Shown piece after piece: positions 8,563 through 19,558 of a stretch of 64,000 nucleotides of DNA (positions are counted from its first letter, which is position 1; each line of letters starts with the position of its first letter). The notes under the pieces were generated by a model. The model saw only the letters and a program-made list of their open reading frames with translations, ran no database searches and had not been told where the DNA came from. The stretch lies in NCBI GenBank assembly GCA_948144175.1, contig CANXME010000097.1, positions 1 through 64,000 of the forward strand. The letters are read 5' to 3'. Source of the DNA: Closterium sp. NIES-65 (taxonomy: Eukaryota > Streptophyta > Zygnematophyceae > Desmidiales > Closteriaceae). Position numbers and translations under genes: made by a program.

Positions 8563-9410
8563 ACTACTACCCCTAAGAAACCAAACTCCGCTTTGCGCAA
8601 AGTAGCCAGAGTTCGACTTACATCTGGTTTTGAAGTTACTGCTTACATTCCTGGTATTGGCCATAACTTACAAGAACACTCAGTGATATTAGTAAGAGGT
8701 GGAAGGGTTAAAGATTTACCAGGGGTTAGATATCATATAGTAAGAGGAACTTTGGATGCAGTTGGAGTTAAAGATCGTCATCAAGGACGTTCTAGTGCGT
8801 TGCCTATTGATGTTTATGGACTGTATGGAAAAAATACTTTGCCTCTTGTATCGGGCATATAAAGTATGTAGCTGACCTAATAATAAAAGTAGAAAGGGAC
8901 AAAAGCATGCTACAAAAGGAGTTGAAAGAATAGAATATACTTAAAAAAAAGAAACAACTTCAAACTAGAAATCTAGGACTGAATGATTCAGATGTACTTA
9001 CACTACATACTGTTATATATCCTTGAGAATTTCATAAGTAAATATTATCTACCTTCTTAGAACGGGAATAAGATAATGAGTACATTTATTTACATATATA
9101 TAAGGAAAGTTATATTCACTATCATCAGTCTAAAGAGATCATTCGTCCAAATAAACAAAATGCAAGATTTCTTATAGCTATATAGTAGCAAAGAAACGGA
9201 TGCTCAATAAATTATCAAGTGAGCAAGTATCATGAAGTATTATTTTAATTTCATTGCAATAATTTACAAGATTCAACTCTAGTTAATTCATACTAAAATA
9301 ATTGTCATGATATAGAAAGCCATATTCATTGAAAATTGGATGTATGGTTTGGGAGGAGGTCTATTAGTTTATTGCCTACCTCACAATATGGAGTAAAACG
9401 CCCTAAATAA
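8563..9410 (+). CDS. rps12: 30S ribosomal protein S12, exons 2 and 3 (trans-spliced gene)
   Basis: Plastid uS12, the decoding-centre protein. Exon 2 is 8563-8794 (232 bp, the land plant length) and encodes [19 protein letters not shown] through DRHQGRS. Exon 3 is 9385-9410 and encodes (K)YGVKRPK plus stop. The joined reading frame is correct. Intron 2 (8795-9384) begins GTGCGTTG and ends AC. Exon 1, encoding the first 38 residues (normally MPTIQQLIRN...), is not here, and the sequence before exon 2 is group II intron, so this gene must be completed by trans-splicing as in land plants. It precedes rps7 and is probably co-transcribed with it. Confidence 0.95.
8795..9384 (+). other. rps12 cis group II intron (intron 2)
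   Basis: 590 bp. The 5' end is GTGCG. Domain V is recognisable but weakened at about 9315-9350 (GAAAGCCATATTCA paired with GGATGTATGGTTT), and the 3' end is AC. It contains no ORF. It occupies the same position as the land plant intron. Confidence 0.85.
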
Positions 9411-9461
9411 TCTATAAATTGGCATTTATATATAACAATAATTTCAATATAGGTGTTATTT

Positions 9462-9929
9462 ATGTCACGTCGAAGCACCGCTGAAAAACGACCAGCTAAG
9501 CCTGATCCAGTTTATCGTAATAGGCTAGTTAATATGCTTGTTAACAGAATTTTAAAAAACGGCAAAAAGAGTGTAGCCTATAGAATTCTTTATAAGGCAA
9601 TGAAAACCATTCAACAAAAAACTAAAAAGAATCCTCTGGCTGTGGTACGTCAAGCAATTCGTCGTACTACTCCAAACGTAGCAGTAAAGGCAAGACGTAG
9701 AGGTGGATCTACTTATCAGGTACCAGTAGAAATTAAACCGGCTCAAGGAAAAGCTCTTGCAATTCGATGGATACTAAGTGCTGCACGAAAAAGACCTGGA
9801 CGAAGCATGGCTTTTAAATTAAGTTATGAATTAATGGATGCAGCTAGGCAAACGGGGAATGCTATTCGTAAAAGAGAAGAAACTCATCGAATGGCAGAAG
9901 CAAATAAAGCTTTTGCACATTTTAGATAA
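9462..9929 (+). CDS. rps7: 30S ribosomal protein S7
   Basis: Plastid uS7, 155 aa, which nucleates assembly of the small-subunit head. It starts [20 protein letters not shown], the family N-terminus. An upstream ATG at 9453 would add only MLF and is unlikely to be used. The conserved core [21 protein letters not shown] lies near residues 120-140. It lies 51 bases after rps12 exon 3, the standard rps12-rps7 pairing. Confidence 0.97.
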   Translation: MSRRSTAEKRPAKPDPVYRNRLVNMLVNRILKNGKKSVAYRILYKAMKTIQQKTKKNPLAVVRQAIRRTTPNVAVKARRRGGSTYQVPVEIKPAQGKALAIRWILSAARKRPGRSMAFKLSYELMDAARQTGNAIRKREETHRMAEANKAFAHFR

Positions 9930-10477
9930 CTTGTTATCTATCCACCTTATAACTTGAAAAAAAAGAATAGATTTTTTTTCAAGTATTTTTTTTAGAAATT
10001 CTTGTGAAAGTATCTTTTTTTTATAATAGAAACAAAACATTAGGAATATTTTTTTTATTCATAAGAAAGATAATTCTATATCTTATATTGTTCTATGACT
10101 TATCAAATTATTGTAATTCATAAGAAAATATGTTCTTATTTTGCATTGATAATAAATCTACCAGATGTTAGTTTATCCTAAAAACGAAGAATTTTTTTAA
10201 AGTTTTTCCTATATATTCTTTACAAAATTCCTTCCTTCTATGGGAGTAAAGTTGATAACAAAAAAATATCTCAAAAAAAGAAAAAAGTCAATCATGTTAA
10301 TTAATCTCTAGAACAGAATTATCTGATTTTCATGATATATTTTTTATAATTTCTTATGGGCCCATCAGGGCCTTATTTTCTTATTAGAACTTACATGAAG
10401 AATCTATTAAAGAGTGTATGATATTCTCTAAATGTAAGTAAGGCCAGATAGAAAACAGTATCACAAAATATATTCTT
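9930..10477. other. AT-rich spacer between rps7 and ndhB
   Basis: No gene is seen. A short GC-containing palindrome-like element (GGGCCC near 10357 with GGGCC following) is the only obvious structure. Confidence 0.6.
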
Positions 10478-11977
10478 ATGGAAAATGATCAGTTATTTTC
10501 GATATACAACCTCATTAGTATTTTACCTGAATGTGTGTTGATCCTATCTTTGTTGACGGTTTTAATTGTAGACGTAACAACAAAAAAAGCATCTTGGTTA
10601 TCCAACATAGCTTTAACAGGTTTGTTATCAGCTACAACTATATTATTGATTCAAGTAATTCAAGGTCAACAACTATCTACAAGTTTTTTAGGTAGTTTTC
10701 AAGTAGATGGATTTAGTGTAGCATTTCGTGCTCTTATTTGTTTTGCATCAACACTTTGTATTCCTTTGTCCACAGAATATATTAGACGTTCTGGAATGGC
10801 AATGTCGGAATTTTTAATATTTCTATTAACTGCTACTGTTGGTGCTATGTTTGTATGTGGCGCAAATGATCTTGTTACTATATTTGTTTCACTTGAATGT
10901 TTAAGTCTTTCCTCTTATTTGTTAGCTGGATATGCCAAAAGGGATGTGCGTTCTAATGAAGCCGCTATGAAGTATTTACTGATGGGTGGCGTCAGTTCTG
11001 CAATACTTGTGTATGGTTTCTCATGGCTATATGGGCTTTCTGGAGGTAAATTACAACTTCTTGATATAGTCAATGGCTTAACAAATCAATTATCTAATCC
11101 TATTGGCATTTGGGTCGCCTTGGTTTGTATTCTAGTAGGTCTCGGTTTTAAAATATCTGCAGTTCCATTTCATCAATGGACACCTGATGTATATGAAGGA
11201 GCTCCTACTCCAGTTGTTGCATTTTTGTCTGTAGGCTCTAAAGCTGCAGGTTTAGCATTAGCTACTCGATTATTAATTATTGTATTCCCAGGTATTGAAG
11301 ACCAATGGCATACTCTACTAGAACTAGTAGCATTACTAAGCATGGTTTTCGGAAACCTAATTGCGGCTACACAAACAAGCATGAAACGTATGCTTGCTTA
11401 TTCATCTATAAGTCAAGCGGGATACTTGATTATTGCAATTGTTGCTGGAACCTCTGATGCATACGCAAGTATGATCATCTATCTGATTACTTATATATTC
11501 ATGAATTTGGGAGCTTTTTCTTGTGTTATAATATTTGGTTTGCGTACAGGAACTGATCAGATACGTGATTATACAGGATTATATTTAAAAGATCCATGGT
11601 TAGCATTTTGTTTAACCATATCTTTACTATCATTAGCAGGCATGCCTCCTTTAGCTGGTTTCTTTGGAAAAATTTATTTATTCTGGTGTGGTTGGCAATC
11701 TGGATTATATTTACTTGTTTATGCAGGACTTATTACCAGTGTAGTTTCTTTGTATTATTACCTAAGAGTCGTCAAGGCAATTATGACAAAAGAAGCTAAA
11801 GAAATGTCAAGCTATGTACGAGATTATATAGCACCGTCTACACCTCTTATCTCTCGTAGTCCCATTGAAATGGGTCTAGCTCTTTGTGTATTAGCTTCCA
11901 CTATTTTAGGTTTTATAATAAATCCTATTATTGAAGTAACTCAGCAAACTGTATCAGTCAGTAGTTTTTTTATTTAA
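10478..11977 (+). CDS. ndhB: NDH complex subunit B, intronless
   Basis: A 499-aa proton-pumping membrane subunit (NuoN/ND2 family) of the plastid NADH dehydrogenase-like complex, which drives cyclic electron flow in thylakoids. The hydrophobic, multi-helix protein contains the family block [20 protein letters not shown] (about residues 227-246) and the second antiporter-like region [19 protein letters not shown] (about residues 383-401). The full length is in one frame, whereas land plant ndhB has a group II intron. It follows rps12-rps7 as in land plants. Confidence 0.98.
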   Translation: MENDQLFSIYNLISILPECVLILSLLTVLIVDVTTKKASWLSNIALTGLLSATTILLIQVIQGQQLSTSFLGSFQVDGFSVAFRALICFASTLCIPLSTEYIRRSGMAMSEFLIFLLTATVGAMFVCGANDLVTIFVSLECLSLSSYLLAGYAKRDVRSNEAAMKYLLMGGVSSAILVYGFSWLYGLSGGKLQLLDIVNGLTNQLSNPIGIWVALVCILVGLGFKISAVPFHQWTPDVYEGAPTPVVAFLSVGSKAAGLALATRLLIIVFPGIEDQWHTLLELVALLSMVFGNLIAATQTSMKRMLAYSSISQAGYLIIAIVAGTSDAYASMIIYLITYIFMNLGAFSCVIIFGLRTGTDQIRDYTGLYLKDPWLAFCLTISLLSLAGMPPLAGFFGKIYLFWCGWQSGLYLLVYAGLITSVVSLYYYLRVVKAIMTKEAKEMSSYVRDYIAPSTPLISRSPIEMGLALCVLASTILGFIINPIIEVTQQTVSVSSFFI

Positions 11978-12419
11978 AAAAAATCTCAAGAGAATGATAA
12001 TTGTTCTCAAATATGCGTTAAATGATATGATGTTAAATCATATTTTTGATCTCAAAAAAGATAGTTCATTATTCATTCCGCATATTTGCTTCTGAAATGA
12101 GAAGAAGTTCTCAAAATTTTTTCATAAACTCTCTTAAGAGAGTTTATGAAAAAAATGATATTCATTGCATATAGAGGAAAAATATCGAATGCTATCCAAT
12201 CTAAATAATATAGCAAAATTCTATAACATCTTTTTTTTATATATAGAAGAAATGAATTAGAAGAATAATGTTAACTATTTGATAAATAATTTACATACAG
12301 GTACTTTTCGAAATAGACACTACGTATCATTCAGAAAGACACTTGTCTTTTTTCCAATTATGTATTTTGAATATTCTTGCTATAGGTTAACTATATTGAA
12401 TACACTTGTATTAACTATA
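11978..12419. other. spacer between ndhB and trnL-CAA
   Basis: AT-rich with no gene. It contains the palindrome at 12121-12150 listed separately. Confidence 0.6.
12121..12150. terminator. 30-bp perfect palindrome downstream of ndhB
   Basis: TTCATAAACTCTCTT is followed immediately by its exact complement, flanked by T-rich and A-rich runs that extend the stem. As RNA it would form a stem 144 bases after the ndhB stop, typical of plastid 3'-end-stabilising structures. Confidence 0.55.
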
Positions 12420-12500
12420 GCCTTGGTGGTGAAATGGTAGACACGCGAGACTCAAAATCTCGTGCTGAGAGGCGTGGAGGTTCGAGTCCTCTTCAAGGCA
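12420..12500 (+). tRNA. trnL-CAA: tRNA-Leu (CAA)
   Basis: 81 nt, class II with a variable arm, loop CTCAAAA giving anticodon CAA, and acceptor GCCTTGG pairing with TCAAGGC. It follows ndhB as in land plants. Confidence 0.95.
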
Positions 12501-12754
12501 GAAATAGCTGATCTTTCTAGGTATACTTTCTTTGGTACATGTATTTTTTCTTTTTGAAACGGAGTTCTACATATAGATATTCTAATACTATTTCTTTGAA
12601 CAAATAGACCTCTTTTATTGAAACAAGATTAGAGCAATCTTGTATATAAATTAGTTCTAATTTTGTTTCTATGTAGAAACTTGTATCATATAACTGTATT
12701 TACGTTATTAAAGAATGAGATTCTCGAGTTATTACACATAAATCTCTAAAGATT

Positions 12755-12859
12755 ATGGAAGTTAACATACTTGCAGTAATTGCTACCGCTTTATTCATTA
12801 TTATTCCTACCGCATTCTTAATCATTTTGTACGTAAAAACAGCGAGTCAAGAAAGCTAG
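12755..12859 (+). CDS. psbM: photosystem II subunit M
   Basis: 34 aa, a single-helix thylakoid protein at the PSII dimer interface. It starts [20 protein letters not shown] and ends KTASQES. Length and sequence are typical. It is followed by a stem-loop at 12951-12973. In streptophytes it neighbours ycf66 and petN, as here. Confidence 0.96.
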   Translation: MEVNILAVIATALFIIIPTAFLIILYVKTASQES

Positions 12860-13548
12860 TATAGTCGTTCAAAATATATAGATATTGAAGAATTAATATC
12901 TCATAACAAGAATGACATTAATCAAGTAAGATTTTTAGATTGCACATATGGCACTCTCTCTCATGGAGAGTGCTTGTATGTCAACTTCATATCTATATTT
13001 TCTATTTTATAGTAGAAAAGAAATAATTAATAAAAAAATAGAAAACAAACTTCAAGATTTGCTTATGTTTTTACTTAAGAATATAAGTGTGATGAATATT
13101 TCATTCATTTAGATTGTCGAATAAATCTATTCTTAGAAATTATTTGAACATAATTATTGCATGAGATCTAAACATTCTAACAAGCCCATAGAGTTAAAAA
13201 TAAATTTTATTCCTTTGATTTGGCAATCATTAGGGAAATATTCTATCAGATTAGCAAGTATGACAACATAGGGAATTGTCTTGTCATTATTAAGCGTTCT
13301 ATTGATTAGAAAAAAATATTCTAGTTAAATCTTTTATGAAATTTGTTCAACATTTATTTGATTCAATGGAAAAAAAATTTGTATAGAAAATATAGCAAAA
13401 AAAACGAATATAAAATAGAATGTTTATTTTTCTTTCATTTTCTGTAATTTTCTATTTTTTTAATGTATAAAACAAAGGAACATAAAGTTTTTGATTTACT
13501 TTATTCTTAAATCTATAATTAATATTTTGAAACACATGTGAGGACAAT
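12860..13548. other. AT-rich spacer between psbM and ycf66 with a stem-loop
   Basis: No gene or tRNA is found on either strand. At 12951-12973 GCACTCTC and GAGAGTGC form an 8-bp stem with a 7-nt loop, about 90 bases after psbM, and could stabilise the psbM 3' end. Confidence 0.55.
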
Positions 13549-14737
13549 ATGATTCATATGGAATTAGGGCCTAGTACAATTGTTGGTCTAGGTTTGTCTA
13601 TAGTAGGTCTTCTTTTGTATCTTATTAGAACAAACAAGCCTGATGTATCTAGAGGTGCGGCTTGAAATATACTCAAGAGTATCAAAAATTTTGAAGACGA
13701 ACACAGTTTGTCTAAAATTCTCAACATATTCCTAAAAAGTGAAATGAAGCTTGAGACAATACTGGGTATTCATTACATAAAATTAATGCCAGTTACTTAT
13801 AAATCTATGGTAAGTATATTGAACATTCTTTTGAGCCTTCGAAAGAAAAGAAAATGTAGCAGATTCCTATGATAAATGACTCTGCACAGTATTGGTAACT
13901 TAGTGTTTTCCTCTAGAGAACATTCCAAAATATCTACCAATGAAGGATAGAATGAACCTAAGGATTGCTTAAAGACTCTTGAAGTAAAACAAGTCGAAGG
14001 TAATAGAGTTTTATTCACCTAAAAAAGAATAATTTCTCTATCATGATAGATGAGCTTATCTATGAAGCTTTTTTATAGAAAAAATGTAGCCTAAATAGAT
14101 AAAGATCAATGGGAAACGAGAGAAAAAGTTTTATGACTGATAAAAAAACATAAGATATATGCTTTTTGTATGTACATACAAAAATTTTCTACATGAAGGA
14201 AATAAGACTGGATCAGAACTTATTAATGGACATGATTTTGATTATACCGTTGATACCATTGAATGAGCTAAAAGAATACTAAAGTTTCATATTTAGTTCT
14301 AAGGGGGGTGAGAAGAGAACCTATCCCTATATTACGACCTTTTTTTTTCTTCAGTTGGCTTATTATGTGGTGGGATATTGATTTTTCAAGGTTGGCGTTT
14401 AGATCCTATTTTGTTATTATGTCAAATTTTATCAAGTGGGACTGCATTGTTTTTTATTGGAGAAAGTCTGTGGCTTCGTGGTGCAAATGATAAAAGCAAA
14501 CAATTTTATGACAATATAAGCCAAAAAGAAACAAATATTCAAGAAAAAAATATATTATTAGATGAAAAACTGAATTTAATACCAATTATTTCTCCTATAG
14601 TTACAGAAAATTTTTATCAAGAAAAGAAATTATTGTTGCCATATATAATGAATGCTTCTTGGGAAACAATGAATTACACTGTACCTATTGATTTTTTAAA
14701 GACCAAGTCTTTAAATGATAAAAATTTGTTCTATTAA
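13549..14737 (+). CDS. ycf66: Ycf66 family protein, split by a group II intron
   Basis: Exon 1, 13549-13654, encodes MIHMELGPSTIVGLGLSIVG through KPDVSR. Exon 2, 14331-14737, encodes (D)YDLFFSSVGLLCGGILIFQG, then WRLDPILLLCQILSSGTALF and on. The joined frame is 170 aa. The core matches the membrane protein Ycf66 of cyanobacteria, streptophyte algae, liverworts and mosses, with two likely membrane segments; its function is not established. The intron (13655-14330) begins GTGCGG and ends AT. The C-terminal roughly 80 residues (after GESLWLRG) form a hydrophilic extension that makes the protein longer than the roughly 135-aa bryophyte form. The ATG follows GTGAGGAC. Confidence 0.9.
13655..14330 (+). 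other. ycf66 group II intron
   Basis: 676 bp. The 5' end is GTGCGG. A degenerate domain V lies near 14266-14301 (GAGCTAAAAG with TATTTAGTTC), and the 3' end is AT. The intron position is the one known from bryophyte ycf66. No intron ORF of note. Confidence 0.75.
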
Positions 14738-15008
14738 AATAATATATATTAAGATTTTTTTTAACACATACAAAAGAGAAGATCTAATTTTATAGTATTA
14801 TGTATAGTTTCATGATTAACATGAAGTAATGTGTTTCATTTGTTAATGTTCCATCTTTTTTTTTCTTTAACAAGAAAAAAAAATACCAAATGGGTCAATA
14901 ATAATCAAGTATTCATCATAGAACCTCCCGTTTGGGAAATCCCAAACCAGGAGGAAGAAAATAGTAGAAGTTCATAACTTCTGGATCACATTTATAACAA
15001 CAATCCGC

Positions 15009-15098
15009 TTACAAACCGCTTCTTCCCCATACCACTAATGACAGGGAAAATGTGAATACTACCATAAGAGAAACCCAACCAATGCTAATTATGTCCAT
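15009..15098 (-). CDS. petN: cytochrome b6f complex subunit N
   Basis: 29 aa, a single-helix subunit required for b6f stability. The sequence is [20 protein letters not shown] followed by LVVWGRSGL, near-identical to plant PetN. It is convergent with ycf66 and upstream of trnC in the usual cluster. Confidence 0.97.
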   Translation of the reverse strand: MDIISIGWVSLMVVFTFSLSLVVWGRSGL

Positions 15099-15690
15099 AA
15101 CAACCTCTTGTTTTATGTACTCTTCAAGTTTTTCTATCTCTAATCATATCAAGGGCATTCCAAACTGCCAAGGGTTACTTGTTGAGAGTACCTAGTTCGT
15201 TTTTCAAAATTTCATAATAAAAAAGATAAAAATACATTTTTTTTCTTTTTATGAAATTTTAAGAAAGTAGAATGTAAAATGCGTATTTTCTTTTTTTGAT
15301 GAAATAAGAAAAAAGTTTTCTAACTTGCACTCAATGATAAAATAAAGTAAAATAGAAATAAGGTTGTGCTATTCATGAAAGATCTTATTACAAATAAAGT
15401 GTCAGACTATACATTCTATAGAGCATCACGCTTTGTATTAAGAAAGAGCACGTTTAGTACAACCGTACATGAAATAATCTTATTGAAAAAGATAGTTTTT
15501 TTATCTTTTACTAAATCAGATTAGCAAGAAGATTAAGTATTCTCAAACAATTTTTCTAGTTGTTTTTTATTTTTTGGGGCAGCGTGGATTCCCCTCACTT
15601 TAAAAAAGAATGGATAAAAAAGCACTTTATTGCAAACTCTTTTAATACTCCTCTTTTCCTAGTATATATATTCTTTTGCATCTTTTTTTT
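15099..15690. other. AT-rich spacer between petN and trnC
   Basis: No recognisable gene. A short palindrome-like GTACAACCGTACATG at about 15457 is not part of a group II domain V. Confidence 0.55.
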
Positions 15691-15761
15691 AGGCGACACC
15701 CAGATTCGAACTGGGGGTCGAGGATTTGCAATCCACTGCCTTACCACTTGGCCATGTCGCC
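15691..15761 (-). tRNA. trnC-GCA: tRNA-Cys (GCA)
   Basis: 71 nt with anticodon loop TTGCAAA and acceptor GGCGACA. It lies between petN and rpoB, the standard streptophyte location. Confidence 0.96.
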
Positions 15762-16160
15762 TCAATATGTTTCTAAAGAATATTGCATGAAGATCTGGTT
15801 AAGTATATAGCATAGATGTATTTCTATGATATCAGTTTTGAGAAGTCCAGTCAATTGGTTATTTTGTGGTTGTCTATATAGGTTGTAGTATTTTCTTGCT
15901 ATTTTGGATAAAGGAAATGAATCTATTCCATATGTTTAAAAGACAATCCTTATGAATAAGGCTTTTCTTTTAAAGCATTCTGCTTTTTTTATTTAACAAA
16001 CTATTCCGTAGTTCCTATGGACTGCCAGGATTCGAGTAGTATTTGGAACTATTCATTTAGATCTTTTCAAATAAATTTCTTCTATCATCCATTCTTTTTC
16101 TCGAAATCCTGATACTAATTTCTATATGGGGAGCACTAATAATAAGACTGAGGAAATAGA
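15762..16160. other. spacer upstream of rpoB
   Basis: 399 bases, AT-rich, no gene seen. It presumably carries the promoter for the rpoB operon; no consensus can be assigned confidently. Confidence 0.5.
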
Positions 16161-19100
16161 ATGTATAATTTAGATAGGAATATGAACATGTTTGTCTTGC
16201 CAGATTTCCTGCAAATTCAAATAGAAAGTTTTCGTCGTTTTTTAGAAAATTTTCTTTTTGAAGAATTAAATAAATTTCCAATTATAAAAGATTCTGCTAA
16301 AGACATTGAATTTAAATTACTCGCTGATAAGTATCTTTTAAGTGAACCTAGCTCAACTGAAAGGGAAGCAGTTTATAAATCTACTACCTATGCGTCAGAT
16401 CTTTATGTACCAGTACAACTTACTCATCTAAAAGATGGTTATACTCGAATTCAAACTGTATGCCTTGGAAGTATTCCTTTGATGACTCCTCGTGGTACCT
16501 TTGTAATTAATGGTGTATCTTGGACAATTGTCAATCAAATACTCAGAAATCCAGGTATTTATTATACTCTTAATAGAGATGGAATGTATACAGCAACGAT
16601 TCTATGTTTAGATGCAGACAAAAGATTAAGACTAGAAATGGACAAAAAAGGTCGAATATCAGTCCGTGTTAATAATAGACATAGAGTTACACTCGTTTTG
16701 CTTTTAGTTGCTTTAGGATTAGAAATTCAGGATATTCCTGATTGGTTACAGTCTCGTACTAAAAGGTTAGAAGAATTATTAGATGCATTGAAACATAAAA
16801 GAGAAAGAGAACTAGAATTACTCTATTTATATAAACAACTTCCAGGACCTAAAAAATCTAAACCTAAACCCAATCCATTAATTATATCAGAACAAATACA
16901 ACAATGGTGTGCTAATATTTATCAACTAGGATCTGTAGGACGCTTCAATATTAACAAAAGATTGAATATATTTATTCCTGAAGATAACCAATTTTTATTA
17001 CCTCAAGATTTAATTGCAGCAGCTGATCTACTTGTGAAAGTTAGTTCAGGAATGGATCATATTGACGATATCGATCATTTAAAAAACAAGCATGTTAATT
17101 CTGTAGCAGATATGCTACGTAAACATTTACGAGTATCGATCCTTGATCTACAAGCACAAGTAAAACGTGCTATGCGAAGAACAGCTTCCTCAAAACGTGT
17201 AGTGTCTCCTAGAAGTCTCATAGCTTCTCATCCCTTTACTCACATGTTTAATCAATTTTTTGGTTCTCATGAATTAATCCAATTTTTGGATCAAACTAAC
17301 CCATTAGCTGAAATGGCGCATAAAAGGAAATTAAGTCTTTTAGGGCCAGGTGGTTTAACTAGAAGAACTGCTAGTTTTCGTACCAGAGATATTCATCCAA
17401 GTCATTACGGAAGAATTTGTACTATTGAGACATCTGAAGGTATGAATGCAGGAGTTATTCCATCTCTTTCAACTTGTGCACGCGTTAATTACCAAGGAAT
17501 TATAGAGAATCCTTTACATAAAATTTGTGGACCTTTAAACCAGCAACACACAGTCTATGTTACTGCAGGAATAGACGAACGTATGAAGATTGGTACTAAC
17601 AATCGTCTTGCAATAGGTCAGATATGGCAGGAAAGAGCTACTTCGATTCAATATCAACAAGAATTTAGTAGCACATCATGGGATCAAATCAATCTGCGAA
17701 GTATATTGCCTATACAATATTTTGCTATAGGAGCATCATTAATCCCTTTTCTAGAACATAATGATGCTACTCGTACTCTTATGGGATCTAGTATGCAACG
17801 TCAAGCAGTTCCCTTAATACAACCTGAAAAACCCATAGTAGGAACAGGAATTGAATCTCATGTGGCATTAGACTCTGGAACCGTTCTGACTTCGTTGGAA
17901 GATGCTCATATTCAATATGTAGATGGTAAAAATATTCTTTTAATAAATAAAAATAAAGAAGAAATTAGTAGTAAACTTATTACATATGAAAGATCTAATA
18001 ATGGAACTTGTATTCATCAAAAACCAGTAGTTACTATGGGAGCATCTGTTAGACAAGGACAACTCTTAGCAGATGGAGCAGCTACAGTAGGTGGAGAATT
18101 GGCATTGGGAAAAAATGTATTAGTTGCCTATATGCCATGGGAGGGATACAATTTTGAAGATGCAGTGTTAATAAGTGATCGCTTGGTACATGAAGATGTG
18201 TATACGTCTATACATATAGAGAAACATGAAATATCAGTACAAGAAACTAGTGAAGGTGTTGAAATACTTACTAGGGATATTCCGCATTTAGATAAACATC
18301 TTTTACGTCATTTAGATTCTCGTGGCATAGTTTCGATAGGTTCCTGGGTAGAAGCAGGAGATGTATTGGTAGGTAAGCTGGCTCCATTGGAATCAGAACA
18401 TCTTCTACGTTCACCTGAAGGAAAATTATTACAGGCTATCTTTGGTGTTCAAGCAATTACTACTCGAGAAAGCTGTTTAAAATTACCTCAAGGTGGTGTA
18501 GGAAGAGTTATAGATGTAAGATGGGTTGAACAACAAAGTAATTTTACAGCTAGTATACATGTATATGTTTTACAAAAAAGAAAAATTCAAGTAGGTGATA
18601 AAATAGCAGGTAGACATGGGAACAAAGGTGTTGTATCTCGGATCCTTCCTCAACAAGATATGCCATATATGCAAGATGGTACTCCTATTGATATGGTTTT
18701 GAGTCCACTTGGAGTGCCATCAAGAATGAATGTAGGTCAACTTTTTGAGTGTCTTTTAGGTTTGGCTGGCAGTTGGTTAAATAAACATTATCGCATCACA
18801 CCTTTTGATGAACGATATGAACGAGAAGCATCACGCAAATTGGTTTTTTCTGAACTATATCATGCAAGAGAAAAAAGTGGTTATCCATGGTTATTTGAAC
18901 CGAATAGTCCTGGGAAAAGTTGTTTATTTGATGGAAGGACAGGTGAAATTTTCGATCAGCCAATTACAGTCGGCAAACCTTATATTATGAAACTTATTCA
19001 TCAAGTAGATGAAAAAATCCATGCACGTGCTAGTGGTCCATATGCTTTAGTGACCCAACAACCTCTTCGAGGCAGATCTAACAGGGGGGGACAAAGAATA

Positions 19101-19358
19101 GGTGAAATGGAAGTTTGGGCATTTGAAGGATTTGGTGCAGCATATATGTTACAAGAAATGTTAACAATTAAATCGGACCATGTCGTAGGACGTTCTAAAG
19201 TTCTTGGAGCGATTGTAGCTAAAGAACCTATTCCGAAACCCATGGATCCCCCAGATAGTTTCCGTTTACTTATTAGAGAACTACGTTGCTTAGGAATAGA
19301 AATTGGTCATACTATTATATCTGGAGATACTTTTCTTTTAAATAAAAAAGTCATTTAA
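16161..19358 (+). CDS. rpoB: plastid-encoded RNA polymerase beta subunit
   Basis: A 1065-aa subunit of the PEP core enzyme. Conserved regions include LLGPGGLTRRTASFRTRDIH and SHYGRICTIETSEGMNAGVI (residues about 393-435), GRHGNKGVVSRILPQQDMPY (about 818-837, active-site region) and GQRIGEMEVWAFEGFGAAYM near the C-terminus. The first in-frame ATG gives MYNLDRNMNMF; MNMFVLPDF is a possible later start. Length is close to other streptophyte RpoB. It heads the rpoB-rpoC1-rpoC2-rps2-atpI run. Confidence 0.97.
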   Translation: MYNLDRNMNMFVLPDFLQIQIESFRRFLENFLFEELNKFPIIKDSAKDIEFKLLADKYLLSEPSSTEREAVYKSTTYASDLYVPVQLTHLKDGYTRIQTVCLGSIPLMTPRGTFVINGVSWTIVNQILRNPGIYYTLNRDGMYTATILCLDADKRLRLEMDKKGRISVRVNNRHRVTLVLLLVALGLEIQDIPDWLQSRTKRLEELLDALKHKRERELELLYLYKQLPGPKKSKPKPNPLIISEQIQQWCANIYQLGSVGRFNINKRLNIFIPEDNQFLLPQDLIAAADLLVKVSSGMDHIDDIDHLKNKHVNSVADMLRKHLRVSILDLQAQVKRAMRRTASSKRVVSPRSLIASHPFTHMFNQFFGSHELIQFLDQTNPLAEMAHKRKLSLLGPGGLTRRTASFRTRDIHPSHYGRICTIETSEGMNAGVIPSLSTCARVNYQGIIENPLHKICGPLNQQHTVYVTAGIDERMKIGTNNRLAIGQIWQERATSIQYQQEFSSTSWDQINLRSILPIQYFAIGASLIPFLEHNDATRTLMGSSMQRQAVPLIQPEKPIVGTGIESHVALDSGTVLTSLEDAHIQYVDGKNILLINKNKEEISSKLITYERSNNGTCIHQKPVVTMGASVRQGQLLADGAATVGGELALGKNVLVAYMPWEGYNFEDAVLISDRLVHEDVYTSIHIEKHEISVQETSEGVEILTRDIPHLDKHLLRHLDSRGIVSIGSWVEAGDVLVGKLAPLESEHLLRSPEGKLLQAIFGVQAITTRESCLKLPQGGVGRVIDVRWVEQQSNFTASIHVYVLQKRKIQVGDKIAGRHGNKGVVSRILPQQDMPYMQDGTPIDMVLSPLGVPSRMNVGQLFECLLGLAGSWLNKHYRITPFDERYEREASRKLVFSELYHAREKSGYPWLFEPNSPGKSCLFDGRTGEIFDQPITVGKPYIMKLIHQVDEKIHARASGPYALVTQQPLRGRSNRGGQRIGEMEVWAFEGFGAAYMLQEMLTIKSDHVVGRSKVLGAIVAKEPIPKPMDPPDSFRLLIRELRCLGIEIGHTIISGDTFLLNKKVI

Positions 19359-19558
19359 ATAGAGTGTTAATATAATCATTGAAAAATTTTTTTGCTTTTA
19401 CGCTAATTCTTGCTAACTTTAACTAGTGAATATCTTTATATAGTTTCTTAAAATTCCTGTGAATTCTATAGTTAGCATATGAAACATTCACTTGTTCCAA
19501 TGCAATTTCATACAAATCAGTTCAAAGTTATTTTTTTTATGGTGTAGAGAATAGATTT

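Noticed and set aside
15457..15471. GTACAACCGTACATG as a group II domain V fragment
   Set aside because: There is no opposing GAGCC strand or flanking exon; it is a short chance palindrome-like motif.
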